Shown here: positions 46,086 to 53,982 of the stretch, in pieces
Position numbering within the stretch: position 1 is the first letter of the stretch
How the letters are laid out: each line of letters opens with the position of its first letter
Assembly: GCF_000380125.1 (NCBI RefSeq)
Contig: NZ_KB904583.1
Coordinates: 1 to 64,000 of the forward strand
DNA: 64,000 nucleotides
Source: Streptococcus ovis DSM 16829
GTDB lineage: Bacteria; Bacillota; Bacilli; Lactobacillales; Streptococcaceae
Direction of reading: 5' to 3'
Notes under the pieces: generated by a model
Database searches by the model: none
What the model was told of the DNA's origin: nothing
What the model saw: only the letters and a program-made list of their open reading frames with translations
Program-made: the position numbers and the translations under genes

Positions 46086-47245
46086 CTTTTCACCTGTATC
46101 GTAAAGACCTTAAGGTAATTACTACTTTCGTCGTTTTTATTGTATGAAAAATCGCTAGGCAAACGATGGGTTGCAAGATAGCTGTGCTGTACTCCAGCAA
46201 ACCCTTTTTCAATCTGCTGCTTGAATTTTTCAAGGCTGACATTTGCCGCATTTGTTGAAGCAATCAATACACCATCTGGCTTCAGAATATCTAATGCTTG
46301 TGAAATCAGACGATGATAGTCTTTTGCAACGGAGAATGTTTGTTTCTTATTACGGGCAAAGCTTGGTGGATCAAGGACAATCAGATCAAACCTCATCCCA
46401 TGCCGTTTTGCGTATTTGAAATAGTCAAAAACATCCATGACAACAAGCTGATTATCCTGCACATCTAGGCCATTCGCCAAAAAATGTGCCTCTGATAACT
46501 CTCTCGATCGCTTTGCTAAATCCACAGAAACAGTGGATGATGCTCCTCCCATAGCAGCCGCTACCGAAAAAGCAGCAGTATAGGAAAACATATTGAGAAC
46601 AGTTTTGCCTGCAGCTAAACCATCCACAAGCGAACCTCTGACCTCATGTTGATCTAAGAAAATCCCAGTCATTAACCCATCGTTTAAAAAGACCTGATAG
46701 GCAACTCCATTTTCTACAACTGTAAAATATTCAGGCGCCTCTTGACCGTACAGATGGTCTGATTCCTTATCCAACCCTTTGAAGCGGATTTTTTCATACG
46801 CTCCTTGTACTTCAGGATAGACCTGCTGAAATGCAGAAAGAATCTTCTCTTTTAAGGTGTATACAAATTCATTATACCAAGAGAAAACTGCAAAATCATT
46901 GTATAGGTCTATGATTAAACCTCCAAATCCATCTCCATCTTGATTGAAGAGACGGTAAGCAGTGGTCTCAGTTGACTGCTGAAAATGCAGACGCTTTTTC
47001 TTTGCCTGTTGAAACAATAGCTCAAAAAAAGTCACATCTACAGATTGAACCTTCCGTGTAATGACCCAACCTACTCCCTTATTTTGCTTCGAAAGATAGG
47101 CAGTCCCTAGCGATATCCCTTGTTCAGAAACTAATTCTATTAATTGATTGTCCAAGGTTAATTTCTGAAAATCTGCACTGTCTAACAAGCAAATCCCCTG
47201 CTTGATTTTCTTTTCTGCATATCGGTTTATCCTAAGTTTTTCCAT
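46082..47245 (-). CDS. RlmI-like class I rRNA (cytosine-C5)-methyltransferase
   Basis: About 387 residues. N-terminal PUA-like region, then a Rossmann methyltransferase domain (~190-387) with [35 protein letters not shown] (SAM loop), VDLAKRS and the [10 protein letters not shown] catalytic-loop motif. Modifies 23S rRNA. The ATG at 47245 ([17 protein letters not shown]) is chosen because the promoter -10 element ends only seven bases before it, leaving no room for a ribosome site: the message is probably leaderless. Confidence 0.85.
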   Translation of the reverse strand: MEKLRINRYAEKKIKQGICLLDSADFQKLTLDNQLIELVSEQGISLGTAYLSKQNKGVGWVITRKVQSVDVTFFELLFQQAKKKRLHFQQSTETTAYRLFNQDGDGFGGLIIDLYNDFAVFSWYNEFVYTLKEKILSAFQQVYPEVQGAYEKIRFKGLDKESDHLYGQEAPEYFTVVENGVAYQVFLNDGLMTGIFLDQHEVRGSLVDGLAAGKTVLNMFSYTAAFSVAAAMGGASSTVSVDLAKRSRELSEAHFLANGLDVQDNQLVVMDVFDYFKYAKRHGMRFDLIVLDPPSFARNKKQTFSVAKDYHRLISQALDILKPDGVLIASTNAANVSLEKFKQQIEKGFAGVQHSYLATHRLPSDFSYNKNDESSNYLKVFTIQVKR

Positions 47246-47252
47246 AATCTTC

Positions 47253-47281
47253 ATTATATCAAATTTTGGCTTATATCTCAA
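47253..47281 (-). promoter_or_regulatory. Promoter giving a leaderless methyltransferase mRNA
   Basis: TTGAGA (47276-47281), 17 bases, TATAAT (47253-47258); the ATG begins at 47245, seven bases after the -10 element. Confidence 0.65.
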
Positions 47282-47295
47282 AAAAACTTCTGTAT

Positions 47296-47325
47296 TTGAA
47301 GGTTATTTTGAAAATGTGTTATAAT
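47296..47325 (+). promoter_or_regulatory. Promoter of ltaS
   Basis: TTGAAG (47296-47301), 18 bases, TATAAT (47320-47325) on the plus strand, 41 bases upstream of the start. Confidence 0.6.
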
Positions 47326-47366
47326 GGACTGAGATGTTAGAACTTGTACAGTAAGAGGACATTTTT

Positions 47367-49538
47367 GTGAAAAAAATTAAACATTACCTATCAACCATGG
47401 TACATTCCCGTTTAGGGTTTGTACTACTTCTCGTCATAACCTATTGGTTAAAGAGCCTATGGGCTTATGTAGTTGATTTCAACTTAGATACCAAAGGTTT
47501 TTATCAGAATTTCATCGCCTTTATCAACCCCATTCCAATTGCCTTATTGTTGATTGGACTGGCTCTCTATATTAAACGGACAAAGATTTTCTATACGATT
47601 GCGAGCCTCATTTATATCATTTTGTTTGCTTGGCTCTTTTCGAATGCCATCTATTATCGAGAATTTACAGATTACATCTCCATTTCGACAATGCTTGCCA
47701 GTTCGAGTGTCTCTGCAGGTTTAGGAGAGGCGGCAATGAAACTCTTCCGCATTTGGGATCTAGTCTATTTTATCGACTTCATTGCTGTCATTTATTTTTA
47801 TTTTTCTCGTAAAAAATTTATATTAGATGAGAAACCTTTTAACAAACGAGCCAGTTTTGCAGTAACTGCACTCTCAGTCATGCTCTTTTCAGCCAATCTT
47901 TTCTTAGCAGAAATTGATCGACCAGAGTTGTTATCACGTGGTTTCTCCAATACTTACATTGTCCGTGCCCTTGGACTTCCAGCGTTTTTAGGCTACAATG
48001 CCAACCAGACCTACTCAGCCCATAAGGACCGTTCTGAAGCTTCAGCTAATGATTTGAAACCCGTTCAGGCCTATGTTGCTGACCATTATGCTGCTCCAAA
48101 CCCAAACTACTTTGGGATTGCAAAAGGGCGAAATGTCATCTATCTTCATCTAGAAAGCTTGCAACAGTTCATCATTGACTACAAGCTCAATATTGATGGA
48201 ACAGAGCATGAAGTCACGCCATTTTTGAACTCTCTGTACCACTCCAAGTCGACGCTGGCCTTTTCAAACTTCTTTCATCAAGTCAAAGCTGGGAAGACAT
48301 CGGACGCAGAAACCATGCTTGAAAATTCACTTTTTGGTTTGTCACAGGGTTCTTTCATGGTTCAATACGGCGGTAGCAATACCCAACAAGCAGCGCCCTA
48401 TATTCTGTCTGAGAAGGCAGGATATAAAACTTCAGCAGTTTTCCACGGAAATGCGGCGGCCTTTTGGAACCGAAACAACACCTACAAACAATGGGGCTAC
48501 AATTACTTCTTTGACGCTTCCTACTTTAGCGAACAAACTGATGAAAATTCCTTCCAGTATGGTTTGAATGACAAGATTATGTTTGCTGATTCCATTCAGT
48601 ATCTAGAACGCATGCAGCAACCCTTCTACACCAAATTCATCACCGTTTCCAACCACTATCCTTACACAACTAGCTTGATTGGAGATGAGATTGGTTTCCC
48701 GCTAGCTCAAACAAAAGACGAAACCATCAATGGTTACTTTGCTACCGCTAATTATCTAGATGCTGCGATCAAGTCTTTCTTCGACTATTTAAAAGCAGCT
48801 GGTCTATATGACAACTCCATCATTATTTTGTATGGAGACCATTACGGCATTTCCAATTCTCGTAACCCTGATTTGGCACCACTATTAGGCAAAGATTCAG
48901 AAGTGTGGTCTGATTATGACAATGCCATGCTCCAACGCGTACCTTACATGATTGTTGTTCCAGGTATGACAAATGGTGGTATCATTAATACCTATGGTGG
49001 TGAAATTGATGCCTTGCCAACGCTTGAACACTTGCTTGGACTTGATGCTAGTCAGTACATCCAGGTTGGACAAGATTTACTCTCTAATGAACATGATCAG
49101 GTGGTAGCAATGCGTACATCTGGTAGCTTTATTACTCCTAAATACACCAGCTACGCTGGTAAACTCTACTATACTGAAACAGGACAAGAAATTACTAATC
49201 CAGATGAAACAACACAAAAAGAAATCGAAGCAATTGAGTCTGCTGCTGATTCACAACTCTCAGCCAGTGACGCTGTGCAAACAGGTGACCTCATTCGTTT
49301 CTTAAAAAATGATTTAACCCCTCTGGATACTAGCCAATATTCATATATTGATTCATTGGCCGCCGAAATTAAACTTGAAAAAACACTAGGAGATAAATCA
49401 ACGAGTCTCTATAGCAAAAACGGAAATAAGACAACCGCTGATTTGTTTACATCACCAAGTTATCAAGAACTCTACGGCACCACAACCACTGACACAACTG
49501 GAACCACTACAACTTCCAGTTCAACTCAAAAAAAATAA
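47367..49538 (+). CDS. ltaS: Lipoteichoic acid synthase LtaS-type
   Basis: 723 residues. Five N-terminal membrane helices (~15-200) then an extracellular sulfatase-fold domain (~250-600). Landmarks: NVIYLHLESLQQFIIDY (first metal Glu), the catalytic Thr in GKTSDAETMLENSLFG, KFITVSNHYPY and IILYGDHYGIS (metal Asp-His). It polymerises glycerol phosphate from phosphatidylglycerol on the outer face of the membrane. The Thr/Ser-rich tail (GTTTTDTTGTTTTSSS) is unusual. One of two such enzymes in the window; the other (53.98 kb) belongs to the polysaccharide cluster. Confidence 0.93.
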   Translation: MKKIKHYLSTMVHSRLGFVLLLVITYWLKSLWAYVVDFNLDTKGFYQNFIAFINPIPIALLLIGLALYIKRTKIFYTIASLIYIILFAWLFSNAIYYREFTDYISISTMLASSSVSAGLGEAAMKLFRIWDLVYFIDFIAVIYFYFSRKKFILDEKPFNKRASFAVTALSVMLFSANLFLAEIDRPELLSRGFSNTYIVRALGLPAFLGYNANQTYSAHKDRSEASANDLKPVQAYVADHYAAPNPNYFGIAKGRNVIYLHLESLQQFIIDYKLNIDGTEHEVTPFLNSLYHSKSTLAFSNFFHQVKAGKTSDAETMLENSLFGLSQGSFMVQYGGSNTQQAAPYILSEKAGYKTSAVFHGNAAAFWNRNNTYKQWGYNYFFDASYFSEQTDENSFQYGLNDKIMFADSIQYLERMQQPFYTKFITVSNHYPYTTSLIGDEIGFPLAQTKDETINGYFATANYLDAAIKSFFDYLKAAGLYDNSIIILYGDHYGISNSRNPDLAPLLGKDSEVWSDYDNAMLQRVPYMIVVPGMTNGGIINTYGGEIDALPTLEHLLGLDASQYIQVGQDLLSNEHDQVVAMRTSGSFITPKYTSYAGKLYYTETGQEITNPDETTQKEIEAIESAADSQLSASDAVQTGDLIRFLKNDLTPLDTSQYSYIDSLAAEIKLEKTLGDKSTSLYSKNGNKTTADLFTSPSYQELYGTTTTDTTGTTTTSSSTQKK

Positions 49539-49598
49539 TAGAGGAAAACTTCCTCTATTATTTTTTACTTATCAGCCACCAGCATAGCTGGTGGTTTT
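49535..49598 (+). terminator. Double terminator after ltaS
   Basis: AATAGAGGAA / TTCCTCTATT with a T run (49537-49567), then a second stem CCACCAGC / GCTGGTGG followed by TTTTCT (49576-49598). Confidence 0.85.
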
Positions 49599-49633
49599 CT
49601 CATTTTTCTCTGCGAGAAAAACTGGCTTGAAGT

Positions 49634-49669
49634 AATCAAAAAAATGAGCTTTCGCTCATTTTTTTGATT
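49634..49669 (-). terminator. Terminator of infC-rpmI-rplT
   Basis: A 16-base perfect stem closed by TTTC, which begins in the rplT stop codon; T run on the minus strand. Confidence 0.85.
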
Positions 49670-50027
49670 ATTTACCAAGTTTTGTTTTCGCTGCATCTGC
49701 AAGAGCTGTGAATGCTGCTGCATCGTTAACAGCCAAGTCAGCAAGCATTTTACGGTTTACTTCGATTTCAGCCAATTTCAAACCGTGCATCAATTGTGAA
49801 TATGACAAACCATTCATACGAGCAGCCGCGTTGATACGAGTAATCCATAATTTACGGAAATCACGTTTCTTTTGACGACGGTCACGGTATGCATAGTAGT
49901 AAGAGTTCATTACTTGCTCTTTTGCAGTACGGAACAAGAGATGTTTTGCTCCATAGTAACCTTTAGCTAATTTTAAAATACGTTTACGACGTTTGCGTGA
50001 AACAACGCCACCTTTAACACGTGCCAT
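49668..50027 (-). CDS. rplT: 50S ribosomal protein L20
   Basis: 119 residues, standard length. [39 protein letters not shown] and [20 protein letters not shown] are family hallmarks. Binds 23S rRNA and is needed early in 50S assembly. In Firmicutes L20 also represses its own operon by binding the infC leader. Third gene of infC-rpmI-rplT. Confidence 0.97.
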   Translation of the reverse strand: MARVKGGVVSRKRRKRILKLAKGYYGAKHLLFRTAKEQVMNSYYYAYRDRRQKKRDFRKLWITRINAAARMNGLSYSQLMHGLKLAEIEVNRKMLADLAVNDAAAFTALADAAKTKLGK

Positions 50028-50072
50028 TTATTTTTCCTCCGAATAATTCTCTAATTTCTAGTCTATGTTTGC

Positions 50073-50273
50073 TTATTTCATGCGAGTAAGCATTGCTTTG
50101 ATACGTTTAAAGTCACCAGCATGTACCATACCTGCTTTACGAAGGTGACGACGTTGTTTCTTAGTTTTACCGTGGAAACGGTGTGAAGTAAAGGCGCGGA
50201 AGCGTTTCAATCCACCAGAACCTGTACGTTTGAAACGTTTAGCTGATGCGCGGTGAGTTTTTTGTTTTGGCAT
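50073..50273 (-). CDS. rpmI: 50S ribosomal protein L35
   Basis: 66 residues, highly basic: [20 protein letters not shown] and [18 protein letters not shown]. Sits between infC and rplT, as in nearly all Firmicutes. Confidence 0.97.
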   Translation of the reverse strand: MPKQKTHRASAKRFKRTGSGGLKRFRAFTSHRFHGKTKKQRRHLRKAGMVHAGDFKRIKAMLTRMK

Positions 50274-50299
50274 TGTTATTCTCCTTTAGCTCTCTAAGC

Positions 50300-50821
50300 T
50301 TATTTTTTTTCTGAATTTGGGGCAAGTTGCATGAACATCTGACGTCCATCCATCTTTGCACGTTGCTCAATGATCGCAATATCTTGCGTTGCTTCTGCAA
50401 ATTCTGCAAGGACTTTTGCTCCAACTTCTTTGTGCGTAATCATCCGACCTTTAAATCGAATGGATACTTTAACCTTGTTTCCTTTTTCAAGGAATTTACG
50501 GGCATTACGAAGTTTGGTCTCAAAGTCTCCCTTATCAATAACAGGACTGAGACGAACTTCTTTCACAGTGACAACGCTTTGTTTCTTGCGTTGTTCCTTT
50601 TGTTTTTTCTGATACTCAAATTTGAACTTACCGTAGTCCATAATTTTTGCAACAGGTGGTTTAGCTTGCGGTTGAATCAGTACCAAGTCAACGTTGGCAG
50701 CGTCTGCTAGGGACTGTGCTTCTGCGAGTGGTTTGATTCCTAACTGTTCACCATCGAGACCGATAAGACGAACTTCCCGCACACGAATTTCATCATTGAT
50801 GAACAAATCTTGCTTTGCTAT
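50300..50821 (-). CDS. infC: Translation initiation factor IF-3
   Basis: About 173 residues. N-terminal domain ([21 protein letters not shown]) and C-terminal domain ([35 protein letters not shown]). It prevents premature subunit joining and checks the start codon. The start is set at an ATA codon (50821), since GAGGTG lies six bases upstream and the position equals the AUU start of Bacillus infC; IF-3 genes use such rare starts to regulate themselves. A GTG at 50830 is in frame but overlaps that ribosome site. Confidence 0.92.
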   Translation of the reverse strand: MAKQDLFINDEIRVREVRLIGLDGEQLGIKPLAEAQSLADAANVDLVLIQPQAKPPVAKIMDYGKFKFEYQKKQKEQRKKQSVVTVKEVRLSPVIDKGDFETKLRNARKFLEKGNKVKVSIRFKGRMITHKEVGAKVLAEFAEATQDIAIIEQRAKMDGRQMFMQLAPNSEKK

Positions 50822-50831
50822 GGCTTTCACC

Positions 50832-50975
50832 TCATTTTATTTTTTTCGAGAAAAACAAAGGCGGACCTAATAAATCAGACCCGCACACATAATATTCCCA
50901 AAGGAATCTTGACATGTAGGGCCAGACAACCGAAGTCGCAAGGCGAGAAGCTCTCACTTCTGCTTTTCTCAATAT
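50832..50975 (-). ncRNA. infC leader with terminator-like hairpin (L20-type leader)
   Basis: About 145 bases of structured leader between the promoter and infC. It has an AGAAGTGAGAGCTTCT hairpin and, nearer the gene, GCGGGTCTGA / TTAGGTCCGC followed by CTTTGTTTTT, a Rho-independent terminator form. This matches the attenuating leaders of infC-rpmI-rplT operons controlled by L20. Confidence 0.7.
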
Positions 50976-50979
50976 TGAT

Positions 50980-51008
50980 AGTATACCAATACTTTTATTC
51001 CTTGTCAA
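50980..51008 (-). promoter_or_regulatory. Promoter of infC-rpmI-rplT
   Basis: TTGACA (51003-51008), 17 bases, TATACT (50980-50985) on the minus strand; it overlaps the last codons of cmk. Confidence 0.8.
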
Positions 51009-51675
51009 GAATTTCTTTCGCTTTTTCTGAAATAAATGCAACAACTTCATCAATTGACACACCAGTGGTATCAAATGTAATGGCATCATCTGCCGCCATC
51101 AATGGTGACACTTTCCGATGACTATCCTTGTAATCACGCGCTGCAATTTCTTCTTTCAAGATTTCCAAATCAGTTGGAATGCCTTTTTCTTGATTTTCCT
51201 TAAATCGACGAAGAGCTCGTTCTTCGACAGATGCAATCAAGAAGATTTTTAATTCTGCTCGCGGCAAGACAACTGTCCCAATATCACGGCCATCCATGAC
51301 AATACCACCAGCTTCTGCAATTCTCTGTTGTTGCGCGACCAGTTCTTGACGCACTTCGGGAATCGCAGAAACCCATGACACATTATTTGTCACATCATTT
51401 TGCCGGATTGCCAATGTCACATCTGTATCCCCAAGAAAGACTAGTTGACTACCATCTGCTGCCTTCCCAAAACTGATAGGATGATCAGCTAATTCTGCTA
51501 AAAGGCTTGGAATATCTGCTTCTGTTAAATGATTTTTCAGAGCTAAATAGGTCGCACAGCGGTACATCGCACCTGTGTCTAAGTAAGTGTAGCCAAAATC
51601 CTTGGCAATAATTTTCGCAACAGTTGACTTCCCACTAGAAGCAGGCCCGTCAATCGCAATTTGAATTGATTTCAT
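50995..51675 (-). CDS. cmk: Cytidylate kinase
   Basis: 226 residues. P-loop [13 protein letters not shown] (residues ~8-20), [21 protein letters not shown] and the C-terminal [13 protein letters not shown]. Phosphorylates CMP and dCMP. It is 11 bases downstream of the LysM-protein gene and contains the infC promoter in its 3' end. Confidence 0.96.
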   Translation of the reverse strand: MKSIQIAIDGPASSGKSTVAKIIAKDFGYTYLDTGAMYRCATYLALKNHLTEADIPSLLAELADHPISFGKAADGSQLVFLGDTDVTLAIRQNDVTNNVSWVSAIPEVRQELVAQQQRIAEAGGIVMDGRDIGTVVLPRAELKIFLIASVEERALRRFKENQEKGIPTDLEILKEEIAARDYKDSHRKVSPLMAADDAITFDTTGVSIDEVVAFISEKAKEILDKE

Positions 51676-51686
51676 AATTCCTCTTT

Positions 51687-52157
51687 TTACTTAATCCGTA
51701 CTGTATCTCCTGGGTGAGCCAACCAGGTACCCGTAGTCATTTTTTCTGGGTTCAATCGTTCTAAGTCTGCAATCGAAATTCCAGCGCGAGCTGCAATCAT
51801 AGCCTCTCCTTCACCAGCTTGAACCGTTAATGTTGAACCGTCTTCAGCTGGCGCTGAAGATTCAGTCGTTGCTTCCTCTTGAGGTGCGCTACTCTCTGCT
51901 GGAGGAGCAGTTTGAGTGGTGCTACTAGCAACAATAGCACTCGAAGTGCTTGACTGATAAAACTCTTGTTTCGAATTGGTTTTACTACCTCCATTCGATA
52001 GATAAATGGCCAACGCGGTAATCGCAATCACTATAATCAAGAATAGCACTGCCAATATCGTAAAGACTCTATTTGCCATACTGCCTTTTTCTGTACGACC
52101 TCTTCTACTTTTTTCATTTCCATCATAAATCTCATCGTTCCATGGTTCTTGTGACAT
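51687..52157 (-). CDS. Membrane-anchored LysM-domain protein
   Basis: 156 residues. A charged cytoplasmic N-terminus (~1-30), one membrane helix (~32-53, [21 protein letters not shown]), a Ser/Thr/Ala/Glu-rich extracellular linker (~60-108), and a C-terminal LysM domain ([27 protein letters not shown], given in part). It should bind peptidoglycan on the outer face. Placement before cmk is usual in streptococci. The LysM start lacks the common Y-x-V-x-x-G-D-T form but keeps the overall pattern. Confidence 0.88.
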   Translation of the reverse strand: MSQEPWNDEIYDGNEKSRRGRTEKGSMANRVFTILAVLFLIIVIAITALAIYLSNGGSKTNSKQEFYQSSTSSAIVASSTTQTAPPAESSAPQEEATTESSAPAEDGSTLTVQAGEGEAMIAARAGISIADLERLNPEKMTTGTWLAHPGDTVRIK

Positions 52158-52171
52158 TTCAGTGTTTCTCC

Positions 52172-52200
52172 TTGTTTTTTTTAAGTATCTTGTTTACAAT
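52172..52200 (+). promoter_or_regulatory. Promoter giving a leaderless ferredoxin mRNA
   Basis: TTGTTT (52172-52177), 17 bases, TACAAT (52195-52200). The ATG is at 52207, six bases on, and no ribosome site is visible. Confidence 0.6.
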
Positions 52201-52206
52201 AACAGT

Positions 52207-52404
52207 ATGAAAGTTCAACTAATCCCAGAAAAATGTATTGCCTGCGGGCTTTGTCAAACCTATTCCAATATCTTTGATTATGATGATGACGGTATTGTCA
52301 TCCTAGCTGATCAACCACACAGCCAATCCGCTGACTTTTTAGAAGACCCAGCTATCTTACGTGCTGTAAAATCTTGTCCAACCAAGGCCATTTTAGTGGA
52401 ATGA
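52207..52404 (+). CDS. Ferredoxin, single [4Fe-4S]
   Basis: 65 residues from the ATG at 52207 (MKVQLIPEKCIACGLCQTYS). The cluster ligands are C-x2-C-x2-C plus a remote C in VKSCPTKAI. The frame opens earlier (52162), but that would include the promoter. Its last 12 bases overlap the end of ebsA on the other strand. A cytoplasmic electron carrier of the small Fer4_15 type found at this place in streptococci. Confidence 0.92.
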   Translation: MKVQLIPEKCIACGLCQTYSNIFDYDDDGIVILADQPHSQSADFLEDPAILRAVKSCPTKAILVE

Positions 52405-52881
52405 TTTTGCATTGTCAGAATAATATTCTTCAAAATAATCTTGCGCAACTAGGTGGTCTACTAACTCAATTTCACCTTGAAAATGAGGATTGAGCACCAA
52501 AGCATTCACGAAATATTTTTTGGGCCATTTCCGCATGTAGTAAATTTTTCCATCAGGAAATTCTTTTGAAAAAATCTTGATAAATAAAATGGTGACCTCG
52601 ATTTTTTGAATACCTGAAATAGTGATTCTACGGTTGGTAAATGGATTGGAAGAGGCAATGTAAATCTGTTCATCCTCAATCACAAAAAAGCGGTGAAACC
52701 CAATGCCCATTAGAAGGACAAAAAGGAAGAACATCACAAAAATCGCCGTTGCAATCTGTGCTCGTTCATAGAGCAGAGACAAACCAATAAACATAGGAGT
52801 CATGGCCAAAGACCAATAAATAATCGCCCATGATAGTTCTGGTTGCCAGTGATATCTCATCTTTCCGAAAATTTTAATCAT
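52393..52881 (-). CDS. ebsA: EbsA-family membrane protein
   Basis: About 162 residues from the ATG at 52881 (MIKIFGKMRYHWQPELSW), which has AGGAGG six bases upstream; the first ATG of the frame (52896) overlaps that site. Two membrane helices (~20-40 and ~47-68), then a PH-like cytoplasmic part (FFVIEDEQIYIASSNPFTNRR). EbsA was named in Enterococcus as a gene near an aggregation-receptor locus; its function is not well defined. Confidence 0.8.
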   Translation of the reverse strand: MIKIFGKMRYHWQPELSWAIIYWSLAMTPMFIGLSLLYERAQIATAIFVMFFLFVLLMGIGFHRFFVIEDEQIYIASSNPFTNRRITISGIQKIEVTILFIKIFSKEFPDGKIYYMRKWPKKYFVNALVLNPHFQGEIELVDHLVAQDYFEEYYSDNAKSFH

Positions 52882-52908
52882 CTCATGCCTCCTCATTTAT
52901 TCTAACAC

Positions 52909-52938
52909 AAAAGCCATAAAAATCCTATGGCTTTTTTT
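52909..52938. terminator. Hairpin between ebsA promoter side and the polysaccharide operon
   Basis: Stem AAAAGCCATA / TATGGCTTTT with a seven-base loop; the stronger T run is on the plus strand. Confidence 0.6.
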
Positions 52939-52973
52939 GTTTATTTTTTGAAAGAGAACAAGGAAAATATGGA

Positions 52974-53004
52974 AAAACTGCGAGAAAATAAGTATTCTCT
53001 CGCA
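52974..53004 (-). terminator. Terminator of the polysaccharide operon
   Basis: TGCGAGA / TCTCGCA stem followed by GTTTTT on the minus strand, 18 bases after the last gene of the cluster. Confidence 0.7.
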
Positions 53005-53021
53005 AATTCTCCCTTCTATTT

Positions 53022-53948
53022 TCATCCCTTTTCTTTGATAATGTAAATTGGTCTCTTTTTCGTTTCCAAGAAAATTTTTGCTAGGTATTTACCGATAATG
53101 CCAAGGGCCATCAGTTGAATTCCCCCAATAAACAGAATAATGGACACTGTACTGGCCCAACCGGATACTGGGTCTCCAAATAGTAACTTTCTCACTACAA
53201 TGACAAGAATAGCTAGCATAGAAAGTAAAAAGGTTAGAAATCCAAACCAGGTTGCCAAATTTAACGGCAACTCTGAAAAATTGATAAAGCCATCTATGGA
53301 GTAACGAACAAGCGACCAAAAACTCCACGAGGTCTGCCCTGCAGAACGATCTCGATTTTCATAGCTGATGTGTGTCACTTCATAACCAACCCAAGAAAAC
53401 AAGCCCTTCGAAAAACGATTAACCTCCTGTAGTTCCAAGATGCTATCGACCACTTGACGCGTCATCAAGCGAAAATCACGTTCACCATCTACTATCTCTG
53501 TATTGGATATTGTTTTGATTAAGGAATAAAAGAGCTTGGAAAAGAAAGAACGGATGATTGGTTCACCTTTACGGTCAATTCGCCGCGTCCCCACAACATC
53601 ATACCCTTCTTGTATCTTGTGATACATTTGTGGCAATAATTCCGGAGGATCTTGCAAATCAACATCCATTACAACGACATAATCCCCTTTCGATTCCTTC
53701 AGCCCTGCTAAAAGCCCCGCCTCTTTCCCAAAATTCCGTGAAAAGGAAAGGTAATGAACGTTTTGAAAACGAGAAGCTAGTTTTCGCAGAACAACAAGAC
53801 TGTAATCTTGAGACCCATCATTTACAAAGATATATTCAAAGGTCAGCTCTTTTGAAAGGATTTTCTCTATTTTTTGGCATTCTACCAAACATGTTTCAAT
53901 TGTCTCCTCCTCATTAAAACAAGGAATTACGACAGATAAGAGTTTCAT
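53022..53948 (-). CDS. GT2 undecaprenyl-phosphate glycosyltransferase (GtrB-like)
   Basis: About 308 residues from the ATG at 53948 (MKLLSVVIPCFNEEETIETC; GGAAGG four bases upstream). GT-A domain with VNDGSQD, the DVDLQDPPELLPQM metal motif and GTRRIDRKGEP; then two C-terminal membrane helices (~230-255 and ~265-290). Such enzymes move a sugar to undecaprenyl phosphate for later transfer outside the membrane. It is the last gene of the cluster and is not part of the standard Gac set, so it may supply an extra side-chain sugar. Confidence 0.88.
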   Translation of the reverse strand: MKLLSVVIPCFNEEETIETCLVECQKIEKILSKELTFEYIFVNDGSQDYSLVVLRKLASRFQNVHYLSFSRNFGKEAGLLAGLKESKGDYVVVMDVDLQDPPELLPQMYHKIQEGYDVVGTRRIDRKGEPIIRSFFSKLFYSLIKTISNTEIVDGERDFRLMTRQVVDSILELQEVNRFSKGLFSWVGYEVTHISYENRDRSAGQTSWSFWSLVRYSIDGFINFSELPLNLATWFGFLTFLLSMLAILVIVVRKLLFGDPVSGWASTVSIILFIGGIQLMALGIIGKYLAKIFLETKKRPIYIIKEKG

Positions 53949-53982
53949 GTGACCTTCCAACTTTCTTTATGCACTTGATCCA

